NCBI GenBank assembly: GCA_031281945.1
Contig: JAITER010000055.1
Span: 1 to 35,850, forward strand
Source of the DNA: Spirochaetaceae bacterium
GTDB lineage: Bacteria; Spirochaetota; Spirochaetia; Treponematales; Breznakiellaceae
Length of the DNA stretch: 35,850 bases
Direction: 5' to 3'
Shown here: piece by piece, positions 8,654 to 18,226 of the stretch
Layout of the letters: every line of letters begins with the position of its first letter
Position numbering within the stretch: position 1 is the stretch's first letter
Made by a program: the position numbers and the translations under genes
The notes under the pieces: model-generated
The model's database searches: none
What the model saw: only the letters and a program-made list of their open reading frames with translations
What the model was told of the DNA's origin: nothing

Positions 8654-10336
8654 ATGATAAATATAAAAAATAAAATTCTAATATTTTTTTCTGTTTTTTC
8701 TGTTCCGCTTTATTGCCAGGAAGCGTTAAAGTCTACGCAAGAAGATTATTACGATTTTCTAAGCCTTAACGCCGTTGTAAAAAGGCCTTACCTTAATTAC
8801 CGCACCCTCTCCGATTCCGTTTGGAAGGCGCCGGAGAGCGCGGAGGACGGAACCGCTATTTCGCGCCATGTCTGGAACGGAATAAACCTGGGAGAGTTGC
8901 GCGCTTTATCTAAAAATGTAAGCTTGCGCGTATACGGCCCGGAACTTTTCGCCTCGTTTAACACAAATTCGCCATACGGCCAAAATGACGGCGCTCTTTG
9001 GCAGGGCAGGGGCTTTAATTCAAGCCTAAGCGCGGGCGCTCACTTGCGGGCCTTTGGAATAGAGGCTGTATTTAAGCCGCAGGTTTCTTTTAGCCAAAAC
9101 CTGGCTTTCGATTATTTAAAGCCGGGCGCCTTTGTCGATGCGGTTTATAAGGACAAGGCCGCGGTTTACGGCTATTACGGCGGGTATCAAACGGACGTTC
9201 CGCAACGTTTTGGAGACGACCCGTTTTTTACATTTGACTGGGGGGATAGCGAAATCCGTTACACGTGGAAAACGCTTACAATCGGTTTTGGAACGCAGAC
9301 GCCCTGGCTGGGGAGCGCATACCTTAACCCTATAATACATTCAAACAACGCCCCTTCGTATCCCAAACTTGACCTGGGCCTGCGCCGCCAGCCGGTGGTG
9401 TTGCCGTTTTTGGACTGGTATTTGGGCGACGTCGAGGCTAGGATGTGGCTGGGCCGCCTGTCCGAATCGGATTATTACGACGACAGGCCGTCCAACGATT
9501 ACTTCATGCTACACGCTTTTTCCCTGGCCTACGCTCCGGCTTTTATCCCCGGCTTTGTGCTTTCGGTTAACCGCATCTCCATATCTCCCTGGAAACTGGA
9601 AAACTTAAAATACATTAAACCTACGGGGCAGGATAGCAACACGGGGATAGACGACCAAAAAGGCTCCGCCGCCATAAGCTGGGTTTTCCAAAAAGTTGGG
9701 CTGGAGATATACGGGGAGCTGGGAATCGACGACTTTGTTTTTGGCAAATTGACGGGGTATATACGTTATCCGTTTCATACGATGGTGTATACGGCGGGGC
9801 TTAAAAAGACGGTGGATATTTCGCCCAAAAAATCTTTGTACGGCGAGCTTATACTGGAATTAAACAATATGGAGGCCTCGCAGAATTTTCAGTTTTGGTG
9901 GCCGTATTCTTTTTATTCCCACAGTTATGAGCTTTCTTATGCGCAAAAGGGCCAGATATTGGGCGCGGGAAGCGGCGGCGGCGGCAACAGCCAGTTGCTT
10001 ATGTTTAAGGTTTTTTATCCAAAGGGAACGGCTTCTGTTTTTGTTCACCGTGTTAATCCCGATAATAATTTTGTATACGCGCAGGCTGTAAACCAAAACG
10101 CTAACGGCGAGCTAACCAAAAAATATGCGGGCGGGTTTCGCGCCGATTTAACATTTGGAATTTCCGCCTTGTATTTCTTGCGAAACAACATTAGTTTGGG
10201 CGGCGGTTTTTCCTATACATATATTATCAATCCTTATTATTTTTATGCTGACATTACACGCGAGCCTTTCAAGATTTTAGGCGACATAGAAAAAAATAAT
10301 TTTTCTTTTAATTTTGTTTTTAAATTTAATTTATAA
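8654..10336 (+). CDS. Outer-membrane beta-barrel, Wzi-like capsule assembly protein
   Basis: The 560-residue protein has a classical cleavable signal (MINIKNKILIFFSVFSVPLYC then QEA) and long alternating aromatic strands typical of a barrel. It ends in a beta strand, NFSFNFVFKFNL. It has no tandem repeats. The layout, with TIGFGTQTPWLG, FLDWYLGDVEARMWLG, and VGLEIYGELGIDDF before a series of C-terminal strands, is similar to the Wzi capsule-anchoring family. The position between an exporter gene and glycosyltransferase genes supports a role in surface display of the polysaccharide. Wzi similarity is a judgement by eye, and an unassigned porin-like protein is the alternative. The ribosome binding site TTTAGGAG lies just upstream of the ATG. 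The 118-base gap before it has no clear promoter. Confidence 0.62.
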   Translation: MINIKNKILIFFSVFSVPLYCQEALKSTQEDYYDFLSLNAVVKRPYLNYRTLSDSVWKAPESAEDGTAISRHVWNGINLGELRALSKNVSLRVYGPELFASFNTNSPYGQNDGALWQGRGFNSSLSAGAHLRAFGIEAVFKPQVSFSQNLAFDYLKPGAFVDAVYKDKAAVYGYYGGYQTDVPQRFGDDPFFTFDWGDSEIRYTWKTLTIGFGTQTPWLGSAYLNPIIHSNNAPSYPKLDLGLRRQPVVLPFLDWYLGDVEARMWLGRLSESDYYDDRPSNDYFMLHAFSLAYAPAFIPGFVLSVNRISISPWKLENLKYIKPTGQDSNTGIDDQKGSAAISWVFQKVGLEIYGELGIDDFVFGKLTGYIRYPFHTMVYTAGLKKTVDISPKKSLYGELILELNNMEASQNFQFWWPYSFYSHSYELSYAQKGQILGAGSGGGGNSQLLMFKVFYPKGTASVFVHRVNPDNNFVYAQAVNQNANGELTKKYAGGFRADLTFGISALYFLRNNISLGGGFSYTYIINPYYFYADITREPFKILGDIEKNNFSFNFVFKFNL

Positions 10337-10350
10337 AAGGATGACTGTTT

Positions 10351-12072
10351 ATGAATAGAATATTGTATTTTGTGCATTACAATAAATACGGTTCTTTGGC
10401 TGGCTACGTGCTTTATCTTTTAAAGAATATACGAAGTTTATATTCCAGAATAGTTTTTATTTCAAACAGCCCGCTTTCACGGGAAGACAATGACGCCGTC
10501 TCTGAATTTTGCGGCCTGGTTTTGCAGCGAAAAAACGAAGGCTATGATTTTTCCGCCTGGAAAGAAGGTATGCTAAACGACGGCTGGGACTCCCTGTCGC
10601 AATACGACAGTGTAACATTGATGAACGACACGTGTTTTGGCCCTATTTTTGACCTTAAAGACGTTTATCTTGACATGGAACAAAAAGATTCTGATTTTTG
10701 GGGCCTGACAAACCATAAAAACAATAAAGACTTAATATGGGTAAACGACAAACCTATTCCCGAACATATACAAAGTTATTTTATGTGTTTTAAAAAGAAT
10801 GTTTTCTTCAGCGGAGCTTTTAGGAATTTCTGGGAAAAAGTTGAATGTAAAGATTATTGGCATGTGATTCGAGAATACGAAATAGGATTAACCGTGCTTC
10901 TTCGTAAAGCAGGTTTTAAATATTCAGTATTTTATGACACAACTGCGTATAAAGAAAATGTTTCCATGAAACAGGTTGGTTTATGTTTAAAACACAAGGT
11001 TCCTTTTATAAAAATAAAATCATTTTCGTTGTTTTCTTATCCAAGATATATAGTTAATTTTATAAAAAATAATACAAATTATCCCGTCTCTTTAATTCAT
11101 GAGCATTTAAACCGGATTTACCCGCCGGACGTTACTTTGTTTACTCAAAACAAAATGATAAATAAGAAAACGGATTTTGAAAAAACTCAAAATTTAAAAA
11201 TAGCGTTGCATATACACTGCTTTTATACAGATGTTCTTGATAAATATATAAAATATTTAAATAATTCAAACGTGGATTTTGACGTCTTTATTACAACCGA
11301 TTCGGCAGAAAAAAAAGACGTTATAACAAATTGTTTTTTAAACCAGCCGTGTTTTCCCAAATTAAAAGAAATAATTATTACAGAAAATCTGGGCCGGGAC
11401 GTCCTGCCCTGGTTTTTTATAAAAGACCGCTTAAACAATTATGACGTCGCGGGCCATTTCCACACAAAAAAAGCGGAGAAAGCCGACATCCATGTCGGCG
11501 AGTCCTGGCAAGAAAGCATCCTGGATTCTTTGTTGTATGACGTATGCGCTATTGCGAGTGAATTCTCCAATAATAAATCTCTTGGGGTTGTTATCCCGGA
11601 AGTTCCAGAAATATTTGAAAAAAAACCGTTTATAGAGTTTACGCCCAGCCTAAAAAATATATTGGACGATCTATGGAAAAAATTAAAATGCCGCAAAGAA
11701 ATTGATTTTAGCGATCTTAAAAAAATTATTTTCCCAATGGGGACTATGTTTTGGTACAGGCCGGCGGCTCTAAAACCGCTTTTTGACTGGGATTTTCCGG
11801 CGGAAGATGTTCCGCCGGAGCCTCTTGCGGAAGAAACTATACTTCATGGCATTGAACGCTTAATTTTGTACGTCGCTTGGGAAGCCGGCTACGATTATAG
11901 AATAGCTACTCCGGCGGAAGATCAAAAAATGGGCGGCTGGATAGCCAAGTCTAGAAACTATGAGCTTTCACACGAATTAATTACTTTAAAAAACTCTCTT
12001 TCATATAAAACTGGACGAATGCTTTTGACGCCTTTCCGGTTTTTTAAATGCCTTCTGCGTAAAGAAAAATAA
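10351..12072 (+). CDS. RgpF-type glycan synthesis protein (rhamnan synthesis F family)
   Basis: It resembles the RgpF/rhamnan synthesis F family, glycan-building proteins of the cytoplasmic side of the membrane. Residues 1-250 carry [36 protein letters not shown] and FWGLTNH in the family order. The second half (about 275-545) has [21 protein letters not shown] and [10 protein letters not shown]. The two halves look like paired glycosyltransferase-like modules. There is no signal peptide. The C-terminal [15 protein letters not shown] tail is basic and may associate with the membrane. AAAAGGATG precedes the ATG, and the UXS gene follows after 7 bases. The first two thirds are clearly more AT-rich than ugd or uxs, a possible sign of transfer. 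The sugar donor and acceptor are unknown. Confidence 0.75.
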   Translation: MNRILYFVHYNKYGSLAGYVLYLLKNIRSLYSRIVFISNSPLSREDNDAVSEFCGLVLQRKNEGYDFSAWKEGMLNDGWDSLSQYDSVTLMNDTCFGPIFDLKDVYLDMEQKDSDFWGLTNHKNNKDLIWVNDKPIPEHIQSYFMCFKKNVFFSGAFRNFWEKVECKDYWHVIREYEIGLTVLLRKAGFKYSVFYDTTAYKENVSMKQVGLCLKHKVPFIKIKSFSLFSYPRYIVNFIKNNTNYPVSLIHEHLNRIYPPDVTLFTQNKMINKKTDFEKTQNLKIALHIHCFYTDVLDKYIKYLNNSNVDFDVFITTDSAEKKDVITNCFLNQPCFPKLKEIIITENLGRDVLPWFFIKDRLNNYDVAGHFHTKKAEKADIHVGESWQESILDSLLYDVCAIASEFSNNKSLGVVIPEVPEIFEKKPFIEFTPSLKNILDDLWKKLKCRKEIDFSDLKKIIFPMGTMFWYRPAALKPLFDWDFPAEDVPPEPLAEETILHGIERLILYVAWEAGYDYRIATPAEDQKMGGWIAKSRNYELSHELITLKNSLSYKTGRMLLTPFRFFKCLLRKEK

Positions 12073-12079
12073 GGAATAT

Positions 12080-13039
12080 ATGCCGTATAAAAAAATAAAC
12101 CAGCCCCGTTCTTTGGTTACAGGCGGCGCGGGTTTTTTGGGCAGCCATTTGTGCGCTCGCTTGCTCAAAGAAAAAAATGATGTAATATGTTTGGATAATT
12201 TTTACACGGGACAAAAGCGGAATATCAGCGATTTTATTACGAACCCGTATTTTGAGCTTGTGCGCCACGATGTAACTTTCCCGTATTATGTTGAAGTTGA
12301 CAGGATTTTTAATCTGGCTTGTCCGGCGAGTCCGCCTCATTACCAGAGCGACCCGGTTCAGACTACAAAAACCAGCGTTCATGGGGCCATTAATATGCTG
12401 GGGCTTGCGAAACGCACCGGTTCCGTAATATTGCAGGCTTCAACCAGCGAGGTTTACGGAGATCCGGCGGTTCACCCGCAGGTGGAATCTTACTGGGGCA
12501 ACGTGAATCCTATAGGGCCGCGTTCCTGTTACGACGAGGGCAAGCGTTGCGCGGAAACGCTGTTTTTTGATTATTACAGGCAGCATAACGTTAAAATAAA
12601 AGTTGTTCGTATTTTTAATACATACGGCCCGAATATGCATCCAAACGACGGCAGGGTTGTGAGCAATTTTATTATGCAGGCTTTGCAAAATAAAGACATT
12701 ACAGTTTACGGCTCCGGATTGCAGACAAGGTCTTTTTGTTATGTGGACGACCTTATAGACGCTTTTTTGCTCGCGTCTGAATCGCCGCCTGATTTTACGG
12801 GGCCTGTAAATATAGGCAATCCATCTGAATTTACAATGCTTGAACTTGCGGAAAAAATTATTTCATTAACCGGAAGTTCTTCAAAAATAATTTATATGCC
12901 GTTGCCTCTGGACGACCCAAAACAGCGCAAGCCGGACATAACCATAGCGAAAGAAAAACTCAAATGGGAGCCTAAAACCGCGCTTGAAGACGGGTTAAAA
13001 GAAACGATAGCGTATTTTAGAAAATTCATGGAAGCATAA
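12080..13039 (+). CDS. UDP-glucuronate decarboxylase (UDP-xylose synthase)
   Basis: This SDR of 319 residues converts UDP-glucuronate to UDP-xylose plus CO2, using bound NAD. The dinucleotide motif is GGAGFLGS (15-22). The UXS-specific strings are present: [12 protein letters not shown] (78-89), TSEVYGDP with the catalytic glutamate (about 122-129), SCYDEGKR with Y151/K155, [11 protein letters not shown], and [13 protein letters not shown]. These separate UXS from dTDP-glucose dehydratase and GalE. The product depends on ugd, encoded 5 kb upstream in the same run. The ribosome binding site AAGGAA overlaps the stop of the preceding gene and the spacing to the ATG is good, so the two are co-transcribed. 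Function confidence is high; involvement of xylose in the final glycan is inferred. Confidence 0.9.
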   Translation: MPYKKINQPRSLVTGGAGFLGSHLCARLLKEKNDVICLDNFYTGQKRNISDFITNPYFELVRHDVTFPYYVEVDRIFNLACPASPPHYQSDPVQTTKTSVHGAINMLGLAKRTGSVILQASTSEVYGDPAVHPQVESYWGNVNPIGPRSCYDEGKRCAETLFFDYYRQHNVKIKVVRIFNTYGPNMHPNDGRVVSNFIMQALQNKDITVYGSGLQTRSFCYVDDLIDAFLLASESPPDFTGPVNIGNPSEFTMLELAEKIISLTGSSSKIIYMPLPLDDPKQRKPDITIAKEKLKWEPKTALEDGLKETIAYFRKFMEA

Positions 13040-13045
13040 AACTAT

Positions 13046-14107
13046 ATGAAAAAGATACTTATAAACGGAGATTTTCTATGCCGCAGGCTTACCGGTATTG
13101 AAAGGTACGCTTACGAAATTACGCGGCGTCTGGATGAAATTATTTCACCCGGAGAGGCCGCGATTATAATACCCAACAACGCGGAAAATGTTCCGGTTTA
13201 TAAAAATTTAATTGTTATACGCCATAAGAAAAATATAAAAACAAAATTTTGGTGGATTATGGTTACGCTTCAATTTTTTTTAATTACAAACAGGCGCTAC
13301 ATCATCCTTGAATACGGCAATGTCTGTCTGCCATTCGCGCCCGGCGTGATTTTTTTGCACGATATATACTGTAAAATATACAAAAAAGATTTTACTGGTT
13401 TTAGGGATAAACTTGTATGCCTATATTCAAATATGCAGTATATTCTTATAGCTAAAAAAGCCAAAAAAATTGTTACGGTTTCTAATTTTAGCAGAATGCA
13501 GATAGCCAAGAATTACAACATAAACCCGGATAAAATTAGCGTGGTTTATTCAAGCTGGAATCATTTTGCGGAAATAAAAAGCGATTATTCGGTTTTTGAC
13601 GGCTATCCGGCTTTAAAAAAGCCTTTTTATTTTTCTTTGGGCAGCCTTTCCAAACGAAAAAACATGGACTGGATTATAAAATACGCCGCGAAACATCCGG
13701 ACGCCTATTTCGCGGTTTCAGGCGCCGCTCTTCCTACAACACGGGACGACTCCGTAGGCGGAGAATTAAAAAACGTTCTGTTTCTGGGTTACATAGACGA
13801 TTCAAAAGTAAAGGCGCTTATGGAAAAATGCGAAGCTTTTATTTTGCCTTCGTATTACGAGGGATTCGGCCTCCCGCCCTTAGAAGCCCTTTCTTGCGGC
13901 GCCCGTATAATAATATCTTCTTACGCAAGCCTGCCGGAAATATACGGAAAAACCGCGCGCTATATAGACCCGTTTAACACGGATGTAGATATTGAGGCTC
14001 TGCTGAATGAACCTGTAGACCCGCCCGCGTTTGTTTTGGAAAAATATTCGTACGATAAATCCGCTTTGCAGGTTTACGGCATAATGAAAGAAGCCGTCCG
14101 CCTTTAA
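13046..14107 (+). CDS. Glycosyltransferase family 4 (GT-B)
   Basis: This is a cytoplasmic retaining GT-B glycosyltransferase of 353 residues. The N-terminal domain starts with ILINGDFLCRRLTGIERYAYEI, typical of GT4 enzymes acting on oligosaccharide-lipid intermediates. The C-terminal domain has FYFSLGSLSKRKN and the EX7E motif (EGFGLPPLE) at about residues 272-280, followed by ALSCGARIIIS and LPEIYG. These contact the nucleotide-sugar. It is the last gene of the polysaccharide run, six bases after uxs. A strong terminator follows. The ATG has only GGAAG at long spacing. The sugar specificity is unknown; given the neighbours it could use UDP-Xyl, UDP-GlcA or UDP-GalA. Confidence 0.85.
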   Translation: MKKILINGDFLCRRLTGIERYAYEITRRLDEIISPGEAAIIIPNNAENVPVYKNLIVIRHKKNIKTKFWWIMVTLQFFLITNRRYIILEYGNVCLPFAPGVIFLHDIYCKIYKKDFTGFRDKLVCLYSNMQYILIAKKAKKIVTVSNFSRMQIAKNYNINPDKISVVYSSWNHFAEIKSDYSVFDGYPALKKPFYFSLGSLSKRKNMDWIIKYAAKHPDAYFAVSGAALPTTRDDSVGGELKNVLFLGYIDDSKVKALMEKCEAFILPSYYEGFGLPPLEALSCGARIIISSYASLPEIYGKTARYIDPFNTDVDIEALLNEPVDPPAFVLEKYSYDKSALQVYGIMKEAVRL

Positions 14108-14110
14108 CCA

Positions 14111-14131
14111 AAGCCTTTTAAGGCTTTTTTT
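14111..14131 (+). terminator. Intrinsic terminator of the polysaccharide operon
   Basis: AAGCC and GGCTT pair around a short T/A loop, and an unbroken T-run follows directly (14125-14131). It lies four bases after the stop of the GT4 gene. Confidence 0.8.
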
Positions 14132-14176
14132 GGCGGACAAACCGGTTGCCACCCACCCCCGCCTAAATAAAGGGTG

Positions 14177-14245
14177 TTAATACCGCAGGGCAAGCCCTGC
14201 ACCCGCCGCCTGCGGCGGCTTCCGCGGCAAGCCGCAGGGTATTAA
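14177..14245. repeat. Compound palindromic element
   Basis: TTAATACC (14177-14184) and GGTATTAA (14238-14245) enclose three internal hairpins: GCAGGGC-aa-GCCCTGC, GCCGCC-tgc-GGCGGC and GCGGC-aa-GCCGC. The whole element can fold into a multi-branched cruciform of 69 bp. It resembles a short miniature element or REP cluster. Confidence 0.6.
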
Positions 14246-14434
14246 ACCATAGGCTCTTAGAGCCTCCGTTTCCTCACTCGCTCGATCATGCCCGCGCAAG
14301 CACGGTCGCGATCTCGCTCCGTTCGTCAATAAAAAATTGTATGCGAAAAACCGCGCTTTTAATGGAAGTTGACTGAGCCAAGCCTGGGTTTGATTTTAGC
14401 TTGCGGAAACTTGAGGTTTCCAAACAACCCCAAT

Positions 14435-14475
14435 AAAAAAGCCGAACTTCCTTCTTGCGGGGAAATCCGGCTTTT
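14435..14475 (-). terminator. Intrinsic terminator of the bglA-celA-celB operon
   Basis: On the minus strand a long stem (AAAAGCCGG pairing with its partner CGGCTTTT, continuing to about 15 bp with two mismatches) is followed by TTTTTT. It lies about 20 bases after the celB stop. Confidence 0.75.
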
Positions 14476-14493
14476 GCGTCTGCGTATTATGTG

Positions 14494-15786
14494 TTACGCC
14501 GCGTTTTTTTCAAGCTCCAGATTCATTTGGTCTACTTTTCTTATAAACGGAAGATATACAAAGAACGATAGCGCTAATATGGCGGTCTGCAATATGGCGA
14601 TTCTAACTCCGCCCACAATAAATCCGCTGATTATTGGCGGCGTAGTCCACGGCACCATAACGGCGCCAAAGAGGGGAACTATGCCTGTATATTGGCAGAA
14701 ATACAGGATGATGCTGGAAATTATCGGCATCATGATGAATGGAACCGCCATAATTGGGTTTAATACTACCGGAATTCCGAACAGTATCGGTTCGTTTATG
14801 TTAAAGAAGGCCGGAATAAGGGTTAATTTTCCCAATTGTTTGTTTTGCATGGATTTTGCGAAAAAAGAAATGAATAAAACTATACCTATCGTCATTCCGC
14901 CGCCGGTTACGGTTTGGAATTGATCCATGAATTGCTGGGTTACGATATGTCCGCCGTTAGCCACGGTGAGCGGTACGCCCGCATCCAAAAGAGCCTGGTT
15001 TTCCAGCATATTGGCCTGTAAAATCGGCCCCATTATAGCGCCCGCGATTGAAGATCCGTGTACGCCGAAAAACCAAAGGAACGGCACTATCAGCGCCAGG
15101 CCTATGGCTCCTGGCAGACTGTCCGTCATTCCCTGCAAGGGCGTCTGAATAACTTTGTATATGGCTTCTATCGCTGTTATGTGCCACAAATTTTTGAATA
15201 TTAAATATACTAATCCAGCGCCCGCGAACATGGTAAGCGCCGGAATAAGGCAGTTAAACGAGTTGGCTATACCTTCCGGCACTCCTTCCGGCAGTTTTAT
15301 GCGTATATCTCTTTTTATAAAGAAGACATACACCCGCCCTGAAACAAGCCCTATTATTATAGCCGCTATGATGCCCCTTCCGCCCGTCCAGCCTTTGTCT
15401 ATAACGTCTGATATGTGCAATCCGGCGGAGGTGGTTACAAAACTTTCCTGCACTATCAAAAAACAAGCCAGCGCGATGACGCCGGCGTTTAAGCCGCCCG
15501 CGACGTTTTCCGTTTTGCAGTATTCGAAAGCGATTGCGACTACAGCCACCAGAGCCATAATTCCAAATGTGGCGCCGACCACCTGGTTAAGCGGGCCTAT
15601 CAATCCTATGGCGGTTAGTAAATTAACCACGGGCTTCCACGGAAAGTTCGCCACCAGTAAAAACAGCGAACCTACAATTGTTAAAGGCATAAGGTAAAGC
15701 ATTCCGTTTTTGAATGATTGAACAGTCTTTGTGTTAATTATTTTTAACAAAAGCGGAACAACTTTTTGATTAAGAAAATCTTTCAT
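14494..15786 (-). CDS. celB: PTS lactose/cellobiose-type permease, EIIC
   Basis: This is the membrane channel of a lactose/chitobiose/cellobiose-family phosphotransferase system, which brings in a beta-linked disaccharide during its phosphorylation. The 430 residues are the normal length. It starts MKDFLNQKVVPLLLKIINTK with a classic amphipathic entry, then LYLMPLTIVGSLFLLVANFP, and has about ten hydrophobic segments. WFFGVHGSSIAGAIMGPIL and FFNINEPILFGIPVVLNPI are hallmark motifs of the family; the NEP loop is the sugar-binding core. AAGGAAA precedes the ATG. It lies 135 bases after celA on the same strand, with no clear terminator between. A separate EIIA gene is not found in this cluster. 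Confidence 0.93.
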   Translation of the reverse strand: MKDFLNQKVVPLLLKIINTKTVQSFKNGMLYLMPLTIVGSLFLLVANFPWKPVVNLLTAIGLIGPLNQVVGATFGIMALVAVVAIAFEYCKTENVAGGLNAGVIALACFLIVQESFVTTSAGLHISDVIDKGWTGGRGIIAAIIIGLVSGRVYVFFIKRDIRIKLPEGVPEGIANSFNCLIPALTMFAGAGLVYLIFKNLWHITAIEAIYKVIQTPLQGMTDSLPGAIGLALIVPFLWFFGVHGSSIAGAIMGPILQANMLENQALLDAGVPLTVANGGHIVTQQFMDQFQTVTGGGMTIGIVLFISFFAKSMQNKQLGKLTLIPAFFNINEPILFGIPVVLNPIMAVPFIMMPIISSIILYFCQYTGIVPLFGAVMVPWTTPPIISGFIVGGVRIAILQTAILALSFFVYLPFIRKVDQMNLELEKNAA

Positions 15787-15921
15787 TTTTTTTCCTTATT
15801 GTGTATTCCTAAAAACATTTGACGGCGCACTTGCGATGCGTTAAAATTCCATTACGTTGAAAGCCGTGCAAATTTTATATAATTTCAGTCTTTATGATTG
15901 AAAATTATAATTTTTAAGGAT

Positions 15922-16233
15922 TTATTTTTTTAGATTCAGGGCGAAATCCAATACTTTTTCGCCGTTCATCATCCCGTAATCCACCATTGGAATAACATCT
16001 AATGGAATGCCGGTAGACGCCAGCTTTGCCTGCGCGTTCTTTTTTTCGTAACCAATTTGCGGCCCCAGCAACACGACGTCGGCCTCTTTCGCTTTGTCGT
16101 CAAAATTCCCGTAAGGAAAAGCCTCTACATCTACATCCATGTTTTTTTTTGCGGCGACTTCCTTCATTTTTTTTACAAGCATACTTGTAGACATTCCCGC
16201 GTTACAAAACACTCTAATCTTAACAGTAGCCAT
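15922..16233 (-). CDS. celA: PTS lactose/cellobiose-type EIIB
   Basis: This small cytoplasmic phosphocarrier takes phosphate from EIIA on a cysteine and passes it to the incoming sugar. From the ATG at 16233 it has 103 residues, the usual size. The phosphocysteine is C10 in VFCNAGMSTSMLV. VVLLGPQIGYE and IPMVDYGMMNGEKVLDFAL are family motifs. The longest open frame extends 51 codons upstream, but AGAAGGAG sits just before ATG 16233 and the extension has no family counterpart, so the short start is right. It lies between bglA and celB. Its leader contains two hairpins. Confidence 0.93.
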   Translation of the reverse strand: MATVKIRVFCNAGMSTSMLVKKMKEVAAKKNMDVDVEAFPYGNFDDKAKEADVVLLGPQIGYEKKNAQAKLASTGIPLDVIPMVDYGMMNGEKVLDFALNLKK

Positions 16234-16462
16234 TCTTGTACTCCTTCTTGGGCTTGTATAACAGCCATATTTTACCGGCGCAAAGCGCCGTTTTTTAAAA
16301 CGCAAAAAGCGTTTAGAAAAACAAATTTCGCATCGTTTATAAACTCCGCGCCGCGTAAAATCGCGTATAGAACCGCCAAACCGCATCGCAAAGCAAAGTT
16401 TCTCCTGGTGCGCCTCTTTTTAAGAGCGGGAACGCGCTTGAGCGGCTTTAGTTGCTATAGAC
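16234..16462. other. Spacer between bglA and celA with tandem stem-loops
   Basis: CGGCGC-aaa-GCGCCG followed by TTTTTT (16276-16296) is a textbook intrinsic terminator, but it reads on the plus strand, antisense to the operon. Directly next to it is AAACGC-aaaaa-GCGTTT (16298-16314). In the minus-strand mRNA these give two hairpins upstream of the celA ribosome binding site and might act in mRNA processing or stability. A weak minus promoter TTGCGA-16-TATACG also lies in this spacer. Confidence 0.5.
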
Positions 16463-17902
<1,440 letters not shown>

Positions 17903-17918
17903 TTATTTAAAAAACCGA

Positions 17919-17934
17919 TTTACGTGGACGTAAA
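17919..17934. promoter_or_regulatory. Palindromic operator close to the bglA start
   Basis: TTTACGT-gg-ACGTAAA is a perfect inverted repeat with 7-bp half-sites. It begins 26 bases upstream of the bglA start codon, which is a position for a repressor or roadblock. The regulator is not known. Confidence 0.5.
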
Positions 17935-17997
17935 TATAAATCCAATGTATTAATAAAAATAGAGAAAAGAAGTGTTTTTTGTATTTTATAAAGTAGC

Positions 17998-18031
17998 GGG
18001 GGGGGGGGGGGCTTCCTTTAAGTGAAAGGAA
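17998..18031. repeat. Homopolymer of 14 G adjoining a perfect stem-loop
   Basis: An uninterrupted run of 14 G (17998-18011; C in the bglA transcript) is followed after one base by TTCCTTT-aagtg-AAAGGAA (18013-18031). Runs this long are prone to slipped-strand length change. TATAAA lies seven bases downstream of the tract in the direction of transcription, so the tract could form the spacer of a second promoter. Confidence 0.85.
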
Positions 18032-18095
18032 TGAAACACAAAAATCTTTTGCCATTTTACGCGAAATAAAAGACGCCGCCCCTTTTCGCAAAAAT

Positions 18096-18109
18096 GTTAC
18101 ATTTGTAAC
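18096..18109. promoter_or_regulatory. Palindromic operator near the bglA transcription start
   Basis: GTTACA-tt-TGTAAC is a perfect inverted repeat lying 14 bases beyond the -10 box of the candidate promoter, so at about +7 to +20. This fits a repressor site. The cognate regulator is not in the window or not recognised. Confidence 0.5.
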
Positions 18110-18122
18110 GCCCATTTTTATT

Positions 18123-18151
18123 ATTCTGGCGCCACTGGGTAAAATCGTCAA
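18123..18151 (-). promoter_or_regulatory. Candidate promoter for bglA-celA-celB
   Basis: On the minus strand TTGACG (-35) and CAGAAT (-10) are separated by 17 bases. Transcription would begin near 18116 and give a leader of about 220 bases containing the palindromes and the homopolymer. Confidence 0.45.
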
Positions 18152-18186
18152 GAACCGTGCGGCGCTGTTAAAAAAGCCGCGTAAAA

Positions 18187-18221
18187 TAAAAAAAAAGGCT
18201 GCGGGATTTTACCGCAGCCTT
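18187..18221 (-). terminator. Intrinsic terminator of nifJ
   Basis: The arms AAGGCTGCGG (18195-18204) and CCGCAGCCTT (18212-18221) form a perfect 10-bp stem. On the minus strand the stem is followed by at least eight T. It lies six bases past the nifJ stop. Confidence 0.92.
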
Positions 18222-18226
18222 AATAA

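Larger units (their letters stand above)
14108..14493. other. Convergent gap between GT4 and celB
   Basis: No gene was seen. It holds two terminators facing each other (14111-14131 on + and 14435-14475 on -), a three-hairpin repeat element (14177-14245), a further hairpin AGGCTC-tta-GAGCCT (14251-14265) and a GGAAAC/GTTTCC inverted repeat at 14405-14421. The stretch 14268-14330 (ending near CGTTCGTCA) has the look of a dispersed repeat, but no second copy is in the window. Confidence 0.6.

Noticed and set aside
14369-14923. 184-codon plus-strand open frame
   Set aside because: It lies antisense to celB, which has strong family motifs along its whole length.
15155-15697. 180-codon plus-strand open frame
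   Set aside because: Also antisense to celB; the hydrophobic pattern is only a mirror of membrane helices.
17903-18151. 82-codon minus-strand open frame across the bglA leader
   Set aside because: It runs through the G14 tract and both palindromes, has no ribosome binding site and no recognisable motif.
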